A DNA stretch of 64,000 bases from Chryseobacterium salipaludis (lineage in GTDB: Bacteria > Bacteroidota > Bacteroidia > Flavobacteriales > Weeksellaceae). This document shows positions 1 to 7,122 of the stretch, in pieces. Positions within the stretch are counted from its first letter, which is position 1. Every line of letters begins with the position of its first letter. The stretch covers positions 124,001 to 188,000 of the forward strand of contig NZ_JALHKS010000006.1 of the NCBI RefSeq assembly GCF_022968825.1. Reading direction: 5' to 3'. The notes beneath the pieces are model-generated. The model had not been told where the DNA came from. It did no database searches and worked only from the letters and a program-made list of their open reading frames with translations. Both the position numbers and the translations under genes were made by a program.

Positions 1-320
1 AAGTCTTCCACGCCATCTTCAAAATTGATGGTGACGATGGACAGTCCGAACATCGTATTACTCCGGATGTTGCTTTTCTTCTGGACCGAACTCATCGAGA
101 GCTCAATGGGTGTGGTCACAAAACGCTCTACTTCCTCGGCACTGCGCCCGTTCCACTGGGTAATGATGATGATCTGCGTATTGGTGACATCTGGGAAAGC
201 CTCAATCGGCATATTTTTAAAACTGACAAAACCCGCAATCGCCAGAATTCCCACCCACACAAAGGTGAATGCTTTATTCTTCAGCGAAAAGGCGATAATG
301 TTTTTAATAAATTTATTCAT
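1..320 (-). CDS. CusA/CzcA-family heavy-metal efflux RND pump, N-terminal fragment
   Basis: Inner-membrane proton-driven pump of a tripartite metal efflux system; only the first 106 residues lie in the window and the rest runs off the left edge. The ATG is at 318-320 and gives a protein starting MNKFIKNII. A first membrane segment spans about residues 16-33, followed by the N-terminal RND motif NMPIEAFPDVTNTQ (about 36-49), and then a periplasmic stretch with the family pattern TPIELSMSSV. It is the last gene of the operon TolC-adaptor-pump, starting 42 bases after the adaptor stop. The CusA/CzcA (HME) branch is inferred from the N-terminus; the metal cannot be told because the charged transmembrane residues lie outside the window. 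Confidence 0.88.
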   Translation of the reverse strand, partial: MNKFIKNIIAFSLKNKAFTFVWVGILAIAGFVSFKNMPIEAFPDVTNTQIIIITQWNGRSAEEVERFVTTPIELSMSSVQKKSNIRSNTMFGLSIVTINFEDGVED

Positions 321-362
321 GAAAAAAGTCGGTCTGAAAGTGAAAAGGTAAAAGGCTGGGGT

Positions 363-1451
363 TTAGTCGGTCAGGCTGCGGTAGAACATCAGTTGGTTTT
401 GTGTAACCACTTTGTCACCGGCGGAAAGTCCCTCAGCAATGAAAGCCGTGTTTTCCGTTTGTTGCAGTATTTTTACTTCCTGCATCCGAATATTATTCTG
501 TGATTTAAAAACCACCACGAAATATTTGTTCTGGTCAAAAATCAACGCCTCGGCCGGAACTGATAATCCGATCTGGTCTGATATTTTTTTCACTTTAATC
601 ATCGCTTTGCTGTCGGGAATCAGTGAGCCGTCCGTATTATCCAGAATCACCTTGGCCTGCATGGAATTGGTTTCCGGATTGATAATTTTAAAAATCTTAT
701 CGATCTTGCCGTGATAAACGCGCTCCGGATCAGTCAGGGTAGATACTTCCGCCTTCATGCCCACCGAAATTTTATTGATATCGCTTTCGTTTATATTCAC
801 AATAGCCCAAACCTCCGAGGTATTCGCCACATCGAAAATATTATCGCTGCTGTCGCTGCGCAGCTGCATGTCTTTATTGATATTCTTTTCCACGATATAG
901 CCACTGATGGGCGCCGTAACGGAATAGATATTTCCGGAGCGGATGCCGTGCACCTGATTCACGGACTGTGAGCGCCTCAATTCGTCCTGTGCTTTCTGCA
1001 CTTCACTGCGGGCTTCGCGAACTTCTTTTTCGGTGCCCAATTTTCCTTCGTACATTTCTTGCGCTACCCGCAGATTATTTTTGGCAGTTGCCAGATCAGT
1101 ACGCGCATTGGCCAGCTCTTTCTGGAAACCGGCTACTTCCGTGGAACGGATGGTGGCAAGCACCTGCCCTTTTTGTACAAAATCGCCCAGTTCCGCGTTT
1201 ACTGAAATCACATTTCCGCCCACGAGCGGATAGATATCAATATACTTATTCTTATCAGCCTCAATTTTGCCAAAAAAACGCATTTCTGTGCGCACGTATT
1301 CCTCCTGCACTTCGGCCAGGCGTGTGGATTTCATCATGGTATTGCTGACGATAAAAGCTTTCTCGGTTTGAAGGCTTTGCTGTTTCGCAGTGTCTTTACT
1401 GCAGCCTGCCAATAGAAAAACAGCCAGGAATAATGGTATGGATCGTGTCAT
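363..1451 (-). CDS. RND efflux periplasmic adaptor lipoprotein (CusB/CzcB type)
   Basis: Membrane-fusion protein linking the RND pump to the outer-membrane channel. The 362-residue protein opens with a lipoprotein signal peptide and lipobox LAGC (Cys17). A split biotinyl-lipoyl-like domain follows: one half around residues 78-105 (with ELGDFVQKGQVLATI), an alpha-helical hairpin at about 107-160 rich in Glu, Lys and Ala, then the second half around APISGYIVEKNI. The beta-barrel and membrane-proximal domains fill the C-terminal half. The start is the ATG at 1449-1451, five bases after the TolC-family gene, so the two are likely translated together. Length fits the family. Confidence 0.92.
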   Translation of the reverse strand: MTRSIPLFLAVFLLAGCSKDTAKQQSLQTEKAFIVSNTMMKSTRLAEVQEEYVRTEMRFFGKIEADKNKYIDIYPLVGGNVISVNAELGDFVQKGQVLATIRSTEVAGFQKELANARTDLATAKNNLRVAQEMYEGKLGTEKEVREARSEVQKAQDELRRSQSVNQVHGIRSGNIYSVTAPISGYIVEKNINKDMQLRSDSSDNIFDVANTSEVWAIVNINESDINKISVGMKAEVSTLTDPERVYHGKIDKIFKIINPETNSMQAKVILDNTDGSLIPDSKAMIKVKKISDQIGLSVPAEALIFDQNKYFVVVFKSQNNIRMQEVKILQQTENTAFIAEGLSAGDKVVTQNQLMFYRSLTD

Positions 1452-1456
1452 CTGTT

Positions 1457-2701
1457 TTATTTAAAAAGGGTGTTTTGGGTAAGGCGGCTGAGTTCAGCAG
1501 CCGTGATCATAATTTGTTTTTTCATTTCGTAGCGTTGCAGGGCAGTTTCCCGGTAACTGTCAATAAAGTCTGTGAAGTCTAACAAGGTGACGTTTCCGCT
1601 CCGGAAATTTTTTAAGATTCCGCGATAAACCGTCTGCATATCCTGCCAGTCCTGTGGCGAGAGATTGGCATAAAACTGCCAGTGCTGCTCCCACTTTTTA
1701 TATGCGGCGGCAACTTCATTATCCAGCTGCAGCCGTTGTGCGGCGGCCAGTTGTTCAGCCTGAATGATCTGCACTTTGGCCAACTCCACATTGCCAGCAT
1801 TTTTTTTCCAGAGCGGCAGCGGAATTCCAACACTGAAGTTGACCTCATTATGAAAAATACCGCTGTTCTGATTCCATTGCAGTCCGGCGGTGAGATCAGG
1901 CGTGATCAGGGATTTCTGTAGTTTGTAATTAATCTGCTGTGTTTCGGTGAGGTGTACTGCATAGCGGTAGCCGGGATTGAATGCTCTCGCTTTTTCCTGT
2001 AATTCGGGTAAGCCAAAAAGCGGGGCCGCCGTAAGTTTGCTCTCTTCTTCGTCTTGCGACAGGTCAGGGATAAATTCTTCTTCCGTTCCGAGCAGCGTGG
2101 CCAAGCGCCGGGTCCGCTCGGTGATTTCATTTGTAACCTCGAGCCGGTCAGCAGATAAAGCCATGACGATCGCCTGCAGCCTTACCTGATCCCGCAGGGC
2201 AATATTCCCTTTCGAAGTCTGAATGCGGTACGCTTCCAGCAGTTCGTTCATGTACACAAGCTGATCATCAATGTTTCCCAGTTTTTTATGCTCATAAAAC
2301 AAGGCATAGAAATTTTCACGCAGTTCTGCCTGCAGATTAACCAGCAGTTCTTCCAGCTGAAGTACGGCCAGTTCGCGGTTGGATTTGGCTAGCGCTATTT
2401 CGTTCCGTCTTTTGCCGCCCAGCAGAAAGAGCTGCTCCACCGCCAGTTCTTTGTGTGCACCGATATTAAAAAAGCTGGGCTGGCTCGGCCGGATGAGATT
2501 GGACTCAAAACTGATTTCCGGAAGGTCCCAGATCCGCGCATGTAAAACTTCTGCGTCCTGCGCCGGAATATTGTATTGCTCCGCCAGCAGTTCCATATTG
2601 TTGCGGACAAAAGCTGTTTCGCACTCCGCCAGGGTGATTTTTTGCTGAGAAAAAACAGCAGCCGGAACCAAAAGCAGTAAAGCGAAAAATTTTTGCTTCA
2701 T
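1457..2701 (-). CDS. TolC-family outer-membrane efflux channel (CzcC-like)
   Basis: Outer-membrane channel of the tripartite metal efflux system. It has 414 residues with a cleavable signal peptide ending near AAVFSQQ (residue 18-20). The rest is mostly helical and Gln/Glu/Leu rich, as expected for an outer-membrane efflux protein, with two repeated halves. It is the first gene of the three-gene efflux unit and starts about 100 bases after the sensor kinase gene, on the same strand. That context, regulator then channel, adaptor and pump, supports a metal-inducible system. Sequence alone does not define the substrate. Confidence 0.9.
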   Translation of the reverse strand: MKQKFFALLLLVPAAVFSQQKITLAECETAFVRNNMELLAEQYNIPAQDAEVLHARIWDLPEISFESNLIRPSQPSFFNIGAHKELAVEQLFLLGGKRRNEIALAKSNRELAVLQLEELLVNLQAELRENFYALFYEHKKLGNIDDQLVYMNELLEAYRIQTSKGNIALRDQVRLQAIVMALSADRLEVTNEITERTRRLATLLGTEEEFIPDLSQDEEESKLTAAPLFGLPELQEKARAFNPGYRYAVHLTETQQINYKLQKSLITPDLTAGLQWNQNSGIFHNEVNFSVGIPLPLWKKNAGNVELAKVQIIQAEQLAAAQRLQLDNEVAAAYKKWEQHWQFYANLSPQDWQDMQTVYRGILKNFRSGNVTLLDFTDFIDSYRETALQRYEMKKQIMITAAELSRLTQNTLFK

Positions 2702-2800
2702 ATTCTTTAGTAAGATTAAGGCTGCAAAAATTCGCTCTAAAGCTTAAAAGCTGCTTTAAATTTGATTAAAAAAAACTTAAACTACGGGCATTACGCTCTT

Positions 2801-4156
2801 TTAAAGATGGCGGAAAGTGACGGTAAAAATATTTTGATCTGTGCCGGCTGAATGGTATGCAATGGCGGCCTGATGGAATTCCAGAATTCGTTGACAAATA
2901 CGCAGACCGAGCCCGGAACCACTGCGAAACTGAGTATCGGCGCCGCGCCGGAAAGCTTCAAACAGGTTTTCTTTTTCCGTTTCTGTAATCAGCTGGCCGC
3001 GCGACATTACTACGGCAGTGATTGTTCGGTCGTCCTCGGTTATCTCCACTTCTACAAAAGGTATATAGCTGTACAGGCAGGCATTTTTAAATAAATTAAT
3101 AAAAACGGTATCCAGCAAAGGTTTTAAACCACGAACCGTCAGCTCACCGGAATATTCATTCTCATTAATATTAAAATGAAGCTGAAAATCAGGAAAGTTT
3201 TTCTTCACGTTCCCAAAAGCATCAAAGATGACTTCATCAATCCGCACATCTGTAAACTCGCGCTGTAATTCCTGCTCCTCCAGTTTGGCCAGCAACAGCA
3301 AAGAATTTACAATATCAGACAGCTGATAAACTTCTTCGGAAATGCGTGAGATGTAACCAGCGGTTTCAGGATTATGCTTTTCTATCCCGGACAGATTTTC
3401 CAGCTGGAAGGCAATTCGGGTAAGCGGTGTTTTGATTTCATGGGAGGCGCTGGCCGTGAATTCTTTTTGAGAGGAATAAGACTTATCAATGCGACGCAGC
3501 ATCGTATTAAAAACTTTTGCCAGCAGATTTATTTCATCCCGGCGATCGGTTTCTGGCAGGCGTTCATTCAGGTTATTAGCGGAGATGCGCGTAATTTTCT
3601 GCTGAAAGAGATCCAGCGGTGCCATCACTTTCCGGGCAAAGAGGAAACTCAGGATCCAGACAAGCGCGCTGCCTGTAAAGAAAACGATGAGCATCACGGT
3701 ACTCAGATAATCCAGTTTTTCCTTACCCAGAATATCTTCCGATTCGATCATGAAGTAGCGTCCGTTGATTTTCTCGCCGTAGATTTCGGAATCGTTTTCC
3801 CGGCGGTAGATCATGCCGTGGTCGCGCAGGGCTCTGAGATCTTCATTGCTCCAGTCCACTTCCATATCAATCACGGAACTGTAGACGAGCTCAAATTCTT
3901 TATTAAAAACCAGTATTTCTTCTTTCTGAATAGCGTAGGTCGGTGTGGAAGTAATCAGTTCCAGGTTCTGGACTTCTGCTTCATCGCGGCCGCCGGTAAA
4001 GTAATTGGCAACCGTGTAAATCCGGTCTTTCAGGATATCCGTAAATTCTTCTTTCCGGAATTCAGCAAAGAATAAATAAATGATAAAGAGCACCGCGCCC
4101 AGAAATACTGAAAACAGCAGGCTGACATTCAGCGCGATTTTATTCTTTAAATTCAT
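2801..4156 (-). CDS. Sensor histidine kinase of metal-efflux two-component system (CusS-like)
   Basis: Membrane kinase that probably senses periplasmic metal and phosphorylates the adjacent regulator. In 451 residues: membrane segment about 8-31, a periplasmic sensor region, second membrane segment about 152-173, HAMP linker about 174-226, and the HisKA dimerisation helix with phospho-acceptor His239 in SASHEIKTPLTRI. The ATPase domain has the N-box Asn residues in NLFKNACLY (354, 358) and the G-box GSGLGL (413-418). The G1 box is weakly conserved (MSRGQLI in place of DNGxGI). The ATG overlaps the regulator's stop by 4 bases, which indicates translational coupling. Confidence 0.92.
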   Translation of the reverse strand: MNLKNKIALNVSLLFSVFLGAVLFIIYLFFAEFRKEEFTDILKDRIYTVANYFTGGRDEAEVQNLELITSTPTYAIQKEEILVFNKEFELVYSSVIDMEVDWSNEDLRALRDHGMIYRRENDSEIYGEKINGRYFMIESEDILGKEKLDYLSTVMLIVFFTGSALVWILSFLFARKVMAPLDLFQQKITRISANNLNERLPETDRRDEINLLAKVFNTMLRRIDKSYSSQKEFTASASHEIKTPLTRIAFQLENLSGIEKHNPETAGYISRISEEVYQLSDIVNSLLLLAKLEEQELQREFTDVRIDEVIFDAFGNVKKNFPDFQLHFNINENEYSGELTVRGLKPLLDTVFINLFKNACLYSYIPFVEVEITEDDRTITAVVMSRGQLITETEKENLFEAFRRGADTQFRSGSGLGLRICQRILEFHQAAIAYHSAGTDQNIFTVTFRHL

Positions 4157-4839
4157 GAGCGCCCCTGCAGAAAATATCCGAAGCCGGATCGGGTGTGAAT
4201 CAGTTTTTGATCAAAATCTTTATCAATCTTTTTCCGCAGGAAATTAATGTACACTTCCACCGTATTGGTATTGGTGTTAAAGTTATGCTGCCACACCTGC
4301 TCCGAGATCTGCTGTTTGGAGAAAGTGCGGCCCACGTTCTCTGCCAGCAAAAGCAATAACTGAAATTCTTTTACCGTAAGCGTAATTTCACGGCCGGCGC
4401 GAAAAACTTTTTGCTCCGTTTTATTAATGCTGAGATCCGCCACATAGATGACTTCATCTGTACCGGTTTCTGCTGTATTTTTCCGGCGGATAAGCGATTG
4501 AATGCGCAGCAGCAATTCTTCAAACTGGAAAGGCTTGACCAGATAATCATCAGCGAGGCGGTTGAAGGCTTCTTTTTTATCCTCCAGGTCACCGTAGGCT
4601 GAAATCATGATGATCGGCGTTTGCTCGTCCTGTTCGCGCACAGCAGCGCAAATATCCAGTCCGCTCATTGCCGGCACATTGATGTCGAGCAGATACACGT
4701 CATAAGAAGCGCGCACAATTTCGGCCAAAAACATCGTACCGTCATACACTTTTTTCACCTCGAAATTATTATTCTCCAGAAATTTTCCGAGTTCGGCCGA
4801 TAGAATTAAATCGTCTTCCAGTAAAAGAATCTTCGTCAT
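4153..4839 (-). CDS. OmpR/PhoB-type response regulator (CusR-like)
   Basis: DNA-binding response regulator paired with the kinase just downstream. Counting from the ATG at 4837-4839, the receiver domain holds the acidic pair in LLEDD, phospho-acceptor Asp52 in YLLDINVP, and the conserved Lys102 in LVKPF. A winged-helix DNA-binding domain follows (about 130-225, with VKEFQLLLLLAENVGR and VEVYINFLRKKID). A TTG two codons upstream, at 4845, is a possible but less likely start. It heads the five-gene metal-efflux region, and genes 2 to 5 are its expected target. Confidence 0.93.
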   Translation of the reverse strand: MTKILLLEDDLILSAELGKFLENNNFEVKKVYDGTMFLAEIVRASYDVYLLDINVPAMSGLDICAAVREQDEQTPIIMISAYGDLEDKKEAFNRLADDYLVKPFQFEELLLRIQSLIRRKNTAETGTDEVIYVADLSINKTEQKVFRAGREITLTVKEFQLLLLLAENVGRTFSKQQISEQVWQHNFNTNTNTVEVYINFLRKKIDKDFDQKLIHTRSGFGYFLQGRS

Positions 4840-4930
4840 GCTCAATTGTAAAGGAGGGGTAATATAGCAAAAAAGACGGGCTTAAGAAAATGCCGCTTTG
4901 GCGGCAGCATCAGGAAAGCATGCAATAAAA

Positions 4931-4960
4931 AAATTCCGCCAGCAGTAACTGACGGAATTT
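4931..4960 (-). terminator. Rho-independent terminator after tRNA-Thr(GGT)
   Basis: On the minus strand, a 12-bp stem with one G-U pair encloses a 6-base loop and is followed by a run of seven T. It lies 6 bases downstream of the tRNA-Thr gene and closes the tRNA cluster before the response regulator gene. Confidence 0.8.
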
Positions 4961-4966
4961 TAACAG

Positions 4967-5038
4967 AGCCAACTATGAGATTTGAACTCACGACCTCTTC
5001 CTTACCAAGGAAGCGCTCTACCCCTGAGCTAAGTCGGC
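4967..5038 (-). tRNA. tRNA-Thr (anticodon GGT)
   Basis: The minus-strand sequence folds as a cloverleaf. The acceptor stem is GCCGACT paired with AGTTGGC (one G-U pair), the D-arm is normal, and the anticodon stem CTTCC/GGAAG encloses loop TTGGTAA with anticodon GGT, which reads ACC. The T-arm has GTTCAAAT. The discriminator base is T and no CCA is encoded. It is the last gene of the tRNA cluster, preceded by a 5'-half copy of itself. Confidence 0.95.
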
Positions 5039-5040
5039 AA

Positions 5041-5096
5041 ATGGTGTCTTCCTTTTGAAGGAAGCGTCTCGTCATTTATGACGAGACTAAGTCGGC
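5041..5096 (-). pseudogene. tRNA-Thr 5'-half relic with a hairpin in place of the D-arm
   Basis: Read on the minus strand, this begins with the same GCCGACTTAG as the neighbouring tRNA-Thr. A perfect 10-bp inverted repeat with a 2-base loop then fills the D-arm position (5066-5087). An anticodon-arm copy follows, with stem CTTCC/GGAAG and 7-base loop TTCAAAA (5048-5064; the nominal anticodon would be CAA). There is no variable loop, T-arm or 3' acceptor strand before the true tRNA starts at 5038. It is most simply a decayed tandem duplicate. Whether it is transcribed is unknown. Confidence 0.65.
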
Positions 5097-5111
5097 AAAA
5101 AGTTTAAAAAA

Positions 5112-5141
5112 AAATCACAAGCCGCCGAGAGGTTGTGATTT
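5112..5141 (-). terminator. Rho-independent terminator after tRNA-Gly
   Basis: On the minus strand, a stem of AAATCACAA paired with TTGTGATTT (extended by CC/GG past a bulged G) is followed by ten T. It sits 6 bases after tRNA-Gly, so it would separate the Thr-Tyr-Gly genes from the relic and tRNA-Thr(GGT). Confidence 0.75.
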
Positions 5142-5146
5142 CTTAG

Positions 5147-5219
5147 AGCGGAAGACGAGGGTCGAACTCGCGACATTCAGCTTGGAAGGCTGACGCTCTA
5201 CCAACTGAGCTACTTCCGC
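5147..5219 (-). tRNA. tRNA-Gly (anticodon TCC)
   Basis: Cloverleaf on the minus strand. The acceptor GCGGAAG pairs with CTTCCGC. The anticodon stem TCAGC/GCTGA encloses loop CTTCCAA with anticodon TCC (reads GGA). The T-loop is GTTCGAC. The discriminator is T and no CCA is encoded. It lies between tRNA-Tyr and a terminator. Confidence 0.95.
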
Positions 5220-5295
5220 AGATTTTGTTTCCAAAAGGTGTTGGTAACGCTTGCAAATTTAAAACAATTTTTAAATACTGCAAGAAAAAAAAGAG

Positions 5296-5378
5296 TGGGG
5301 AGAGCAGGATTCGAACCTGCGAAGTCGTAAGACAGCAGAGTTACAGTCTGATCCATTTGGCCACTCTGGAATCTCCCC
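5296..5378 (-). tRNA. tRNA-Tyr (anticodon GTA)
   Basis: Class II tRNA of 83 bases on the minus strand with a long variable arm. The acceptor GGGGAGA pairs with TCTCCCC, the anticodon loop is CTGTAAC with anticodon GTA, and the T-loop is GTTCGAAT. The discriminator is A and no CCA is encoded. It is the second gene of the cluster. Confidence 0.95.
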
Positions 5379-5396
5379 AATCATTATTTTTAAACG

Positions 5397-5470
5397 AGCC
5401 TCCTGAGGGATTCGAACCCACGACCCCGAGATTACAAATCACGTGCTCTGGCCAACTGAGCTAAGGAGGC
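5397..5470 (-). tRNA. tRNA-Thr (anticodon TGT)
   Basis: Cloverleaf on the minus strand. The acceptor GCCTCCT pairs with AGGAGGC, the anticodon loop is TTTGTAA with anticodon TGT (reads ACA), and the T-loop is GTTCGAAT. The discriminator is T and no CCA is encoded. It is the first tRNA of the cluster, about 100 bases after hpf on the same strand. Confidence 0.95.
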
Positions 5471-5572
5471 AAAGATTTCTAAAGAACTTCTGATCTCTTT
5501 TTGCGAGTGCAAATATAAGGGAGTTTTTTTGAAACCTACAAATTTTTACAAGACTTTTTTCAAATCTTTTTA

Positions 5573-5863
5573 TCAGGCCATTTCCTTTTTCTTGATTAGC
5601 AGCTTCTTAGCTGTTTCTGCACAAAGGTCAATACTTTCCTCAAAGGAAGCACAGGTCTTCTTCACCACAATATCATCACCCGGAACCGCAAGAATAATCT
5701 CCGCTGTTTTATTTTCCTTATCGGTTGTGTTTTCAACTTTCAGGAATACCTGGCACCCGTGAATCTTGTCATAGAAAGTTTCCAGCTTGTTGAGTTTTTT
5801 TTGCAGATACTCTTCCAGTGGTGCGTGCGGGGTTACCCCGAGGGCTTGTACAGTAATTTTCAT
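5573..5863 (-). CDS. hpf: Ribosome hibernation-promoting factor, HPF/RaiA family
   Basis: Short-form (96-residue) HPF/RaiA protein. These bind the 30S subunit across the mRNA and tRNA channel and idle ribosomes in starved cells. The sequence shows the beta-alpha-beta-beta-beta-alpha pattern: MKITVQALGVTP, a helix ending in LETFYDKI, strands with VFLKVEN and KTAEIILAVPG, and a basic C-terminal tail. The long-form C-terminal dimerisation domain is absent. The ATG overlaps the xerC stop by 4 bases, so it is co-translated with xerC. The rpsU-xerC-hpf-tRNA order fits flavobacterial chromosomes. Confidence 0.9.
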   Translation of the reverse strand: MKITVQALGVTPHAPLEEYLQKKLNKLETFYDKIHGCQVFLKVENTTDKENKTAEIILAVPGDDIVVKKTCASFEESIDLCAETAKKLLIKKKEMA

Positions 5864-6747
5864 AATTCAGATTTTTTAGCTCTGGGATGAGCGTTGTTAA
5901 ACACTTTTTTTAATTGTTCAATATTTGCGTGTGTATATACCTGTGTGGAAGCCAGTGACTGATGCCCCATGATTTTCTTTACACGGGAGATTTCAGCACC
6001 GTTATCCAGCACATGGGTTGCAAAAGTGTGGCGAAGAATATGAGGACTCTTTTTCATCTTCGTAGTTACCGTACTAAGGTAATTATTTACGGCAGAATAA
6101 ACAAATTTGGGATTCAGCTTTTTGCCGCTGCTGTTGATGAAAAACGCCTGTTCTGCGCCATCCCGGCCAGGTCGTTGTTTCAAATATGCTGCCATTCTGG
6201 ACGCCAGCCAGGCAGAAATTGGGATGATCCGCATCCGGTTTCCTTTTCCGTGCACGCGCATTTCCTGGGCCTCCAAATCTACATCATTGAGTGTCAGATT
6301 GCAAAGTTCCATCCGCCGCATGCCGGTCTGATACAACACCTCAATTATTAATTCTTTTAACGCTGCATTTTTTCCCGTAAACGGATCCTGCTGCTGCAAC
6401 TGTTCCATCTCCTCATGTGAGAAGGGAATTTGTTTTTCAGCATAAAACTTGAGGGAGGCAATGCCATCCACAGGGGATTCTTTGAGTTCACCAAGACGCA
6501 GCATAAAAACATAAAAGCTTCGCAATGCTGATAATTTACGGTTAATTGTGCGTCGTGCCAGCCCGTCCTGGCTGAGTTGCGCAATGAAATTCCGCACGAC
6601 TTTACGGTCGGCACGCAGCGGATTATCGTGCCCTTCGGTTTGCTGCACAAATCCCACGAAATCCATAAGATCTTTTTTGTAGCTCAGTATCGTGTTTGGC
6701 GAATAGCGTTTTTCCGCCGCCAGATATTCAAGAAATCGCTCTGTCAT
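5860..6747 (-). CDS. xerC: Tyrosine recombinase XerC
   Basis: Site-specific recombinase that resolves chromosome dimers at dif. The 295-residue protein has an N-terminal SAM-like core-binding domain (about 1-88) and a C-terminal catalytic domain. The full catalytic set is visible: Arg144 (TGMRRMEL), Lys168 (HGKGN), His236 and Arg239 (SPHILRH), His262 (MGHQSL) and Tyr271 (VYTH). It lies between rpsU and hpf, a housekeeping setting, so it is not read as a mobile-element integrase despite the nearby tRNAs. The XerC versus XerD label is less certain than the family. Confidence 0.9.
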   Translation of the reverse strand: MTERFLEYLAAEKRYSPNTILSYKKDLMDFVGFVQQTEGHDNPLRADRKVVRNFIAQLSQDGLARRTINRKLSALRSFYVFMLRLGELKESPVDGIASLKFYAEKQIPFSHEEMEQLQQQDPFTGKNAALKELIIEVLYQTGMRRMELCNLTLNDVDLEAQEMRVHGKGNRMRIIPISAWLASRMAAYLKQRPGRDGAEQAFFINSSGKKLNPKFVYSAVNNYLSTVTTKMKKSPHILRHTFATHVLDNGAEISRVKKIMGHQSLASTQVYTHANIEQLKKVFNNAHPRAKKSEL

Positions 6748-6833
6748 CCCGCTAATGTATAAAAATAAAAAATCACCTCTCAGCTATAACCGGCCAAGGG
6801 GTGATTTAGTATATGATGTAATAAAATTTCGGC

Positions 6834-7031
6834 TTAAGCCTGCTCTTCCAAGCTCAGGTTTCTTTGCTTGTGCGCTGCTTTCAGTCTCGCTTGTCTGTTT
6901 ACTACAGAAGGTTTGTTAAACTGCTGTCTGCTTCTCAGGGCTCTGATCACACCTGTTTTATCAAACTTTCTTTTGTACTTTTTCAGCGCTCTGTCGATAG
7001 CTTCGCCGTCTTTTACTGGGATAATTAACAT
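6834..7031 (-). CDS. rpsU: 30S ribosomal protein S21
   Basis: Small basic ribosomal protein of 65 residues, starting MLIIPVKDGE and containing the conserved basic stretch LKKYKRKFDKTGVIRALR. It binds the 30S platform near the 3' end of 16S rRNA. The ATG is at 7029-7031. It is the first gene of the minus-strand unit rpsU-xerC-hpf and is divergent from the helicase-nuclease gene, with about 90 bases between. Confidence 0.95.
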   Translation of the reverse strand: MLIIPVKDGEAIDRALKKYKRKFDKTGVIRALRSRQQFNKPSVVNRQARLKAAHKQRNLSLEEQA

Positions 7032-7122
7032 ATTTTACATCTCATTTTGGATTGCAAAAGTAAGATTATTTTCCGGATTCGCAAAATATTTTGTTACATT
7101 TAAAAATTGTTACCGTACGCAC

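Noticed and set aside
3374-4075. A 233-codon frame opposite the sensor kinase gene.
   Set aside because: A shadow of the kinase, which has all its catalytic motifs.
4842-5075. A 77-codon minus-strand frame across tRNA-Thr.
   Set aside because: It overlaps a confident tRNA gene and a terminator.
5860-6747. XerC next to a tRNA cluster, considered as the integrase of a genomic island.
   Set aside because: It sits in the housekeeping order rpsU-xerC-hpf, is close to standard XerC in size, and there is no cargo, excisionase or att-type repeat around it.
6868-7122. An 85-codon N-terminal extension of the helicase-nuclease.
   Set aside because: It would overlap rpsU, and the conserved Walker A lies right after the ATG at 7123.
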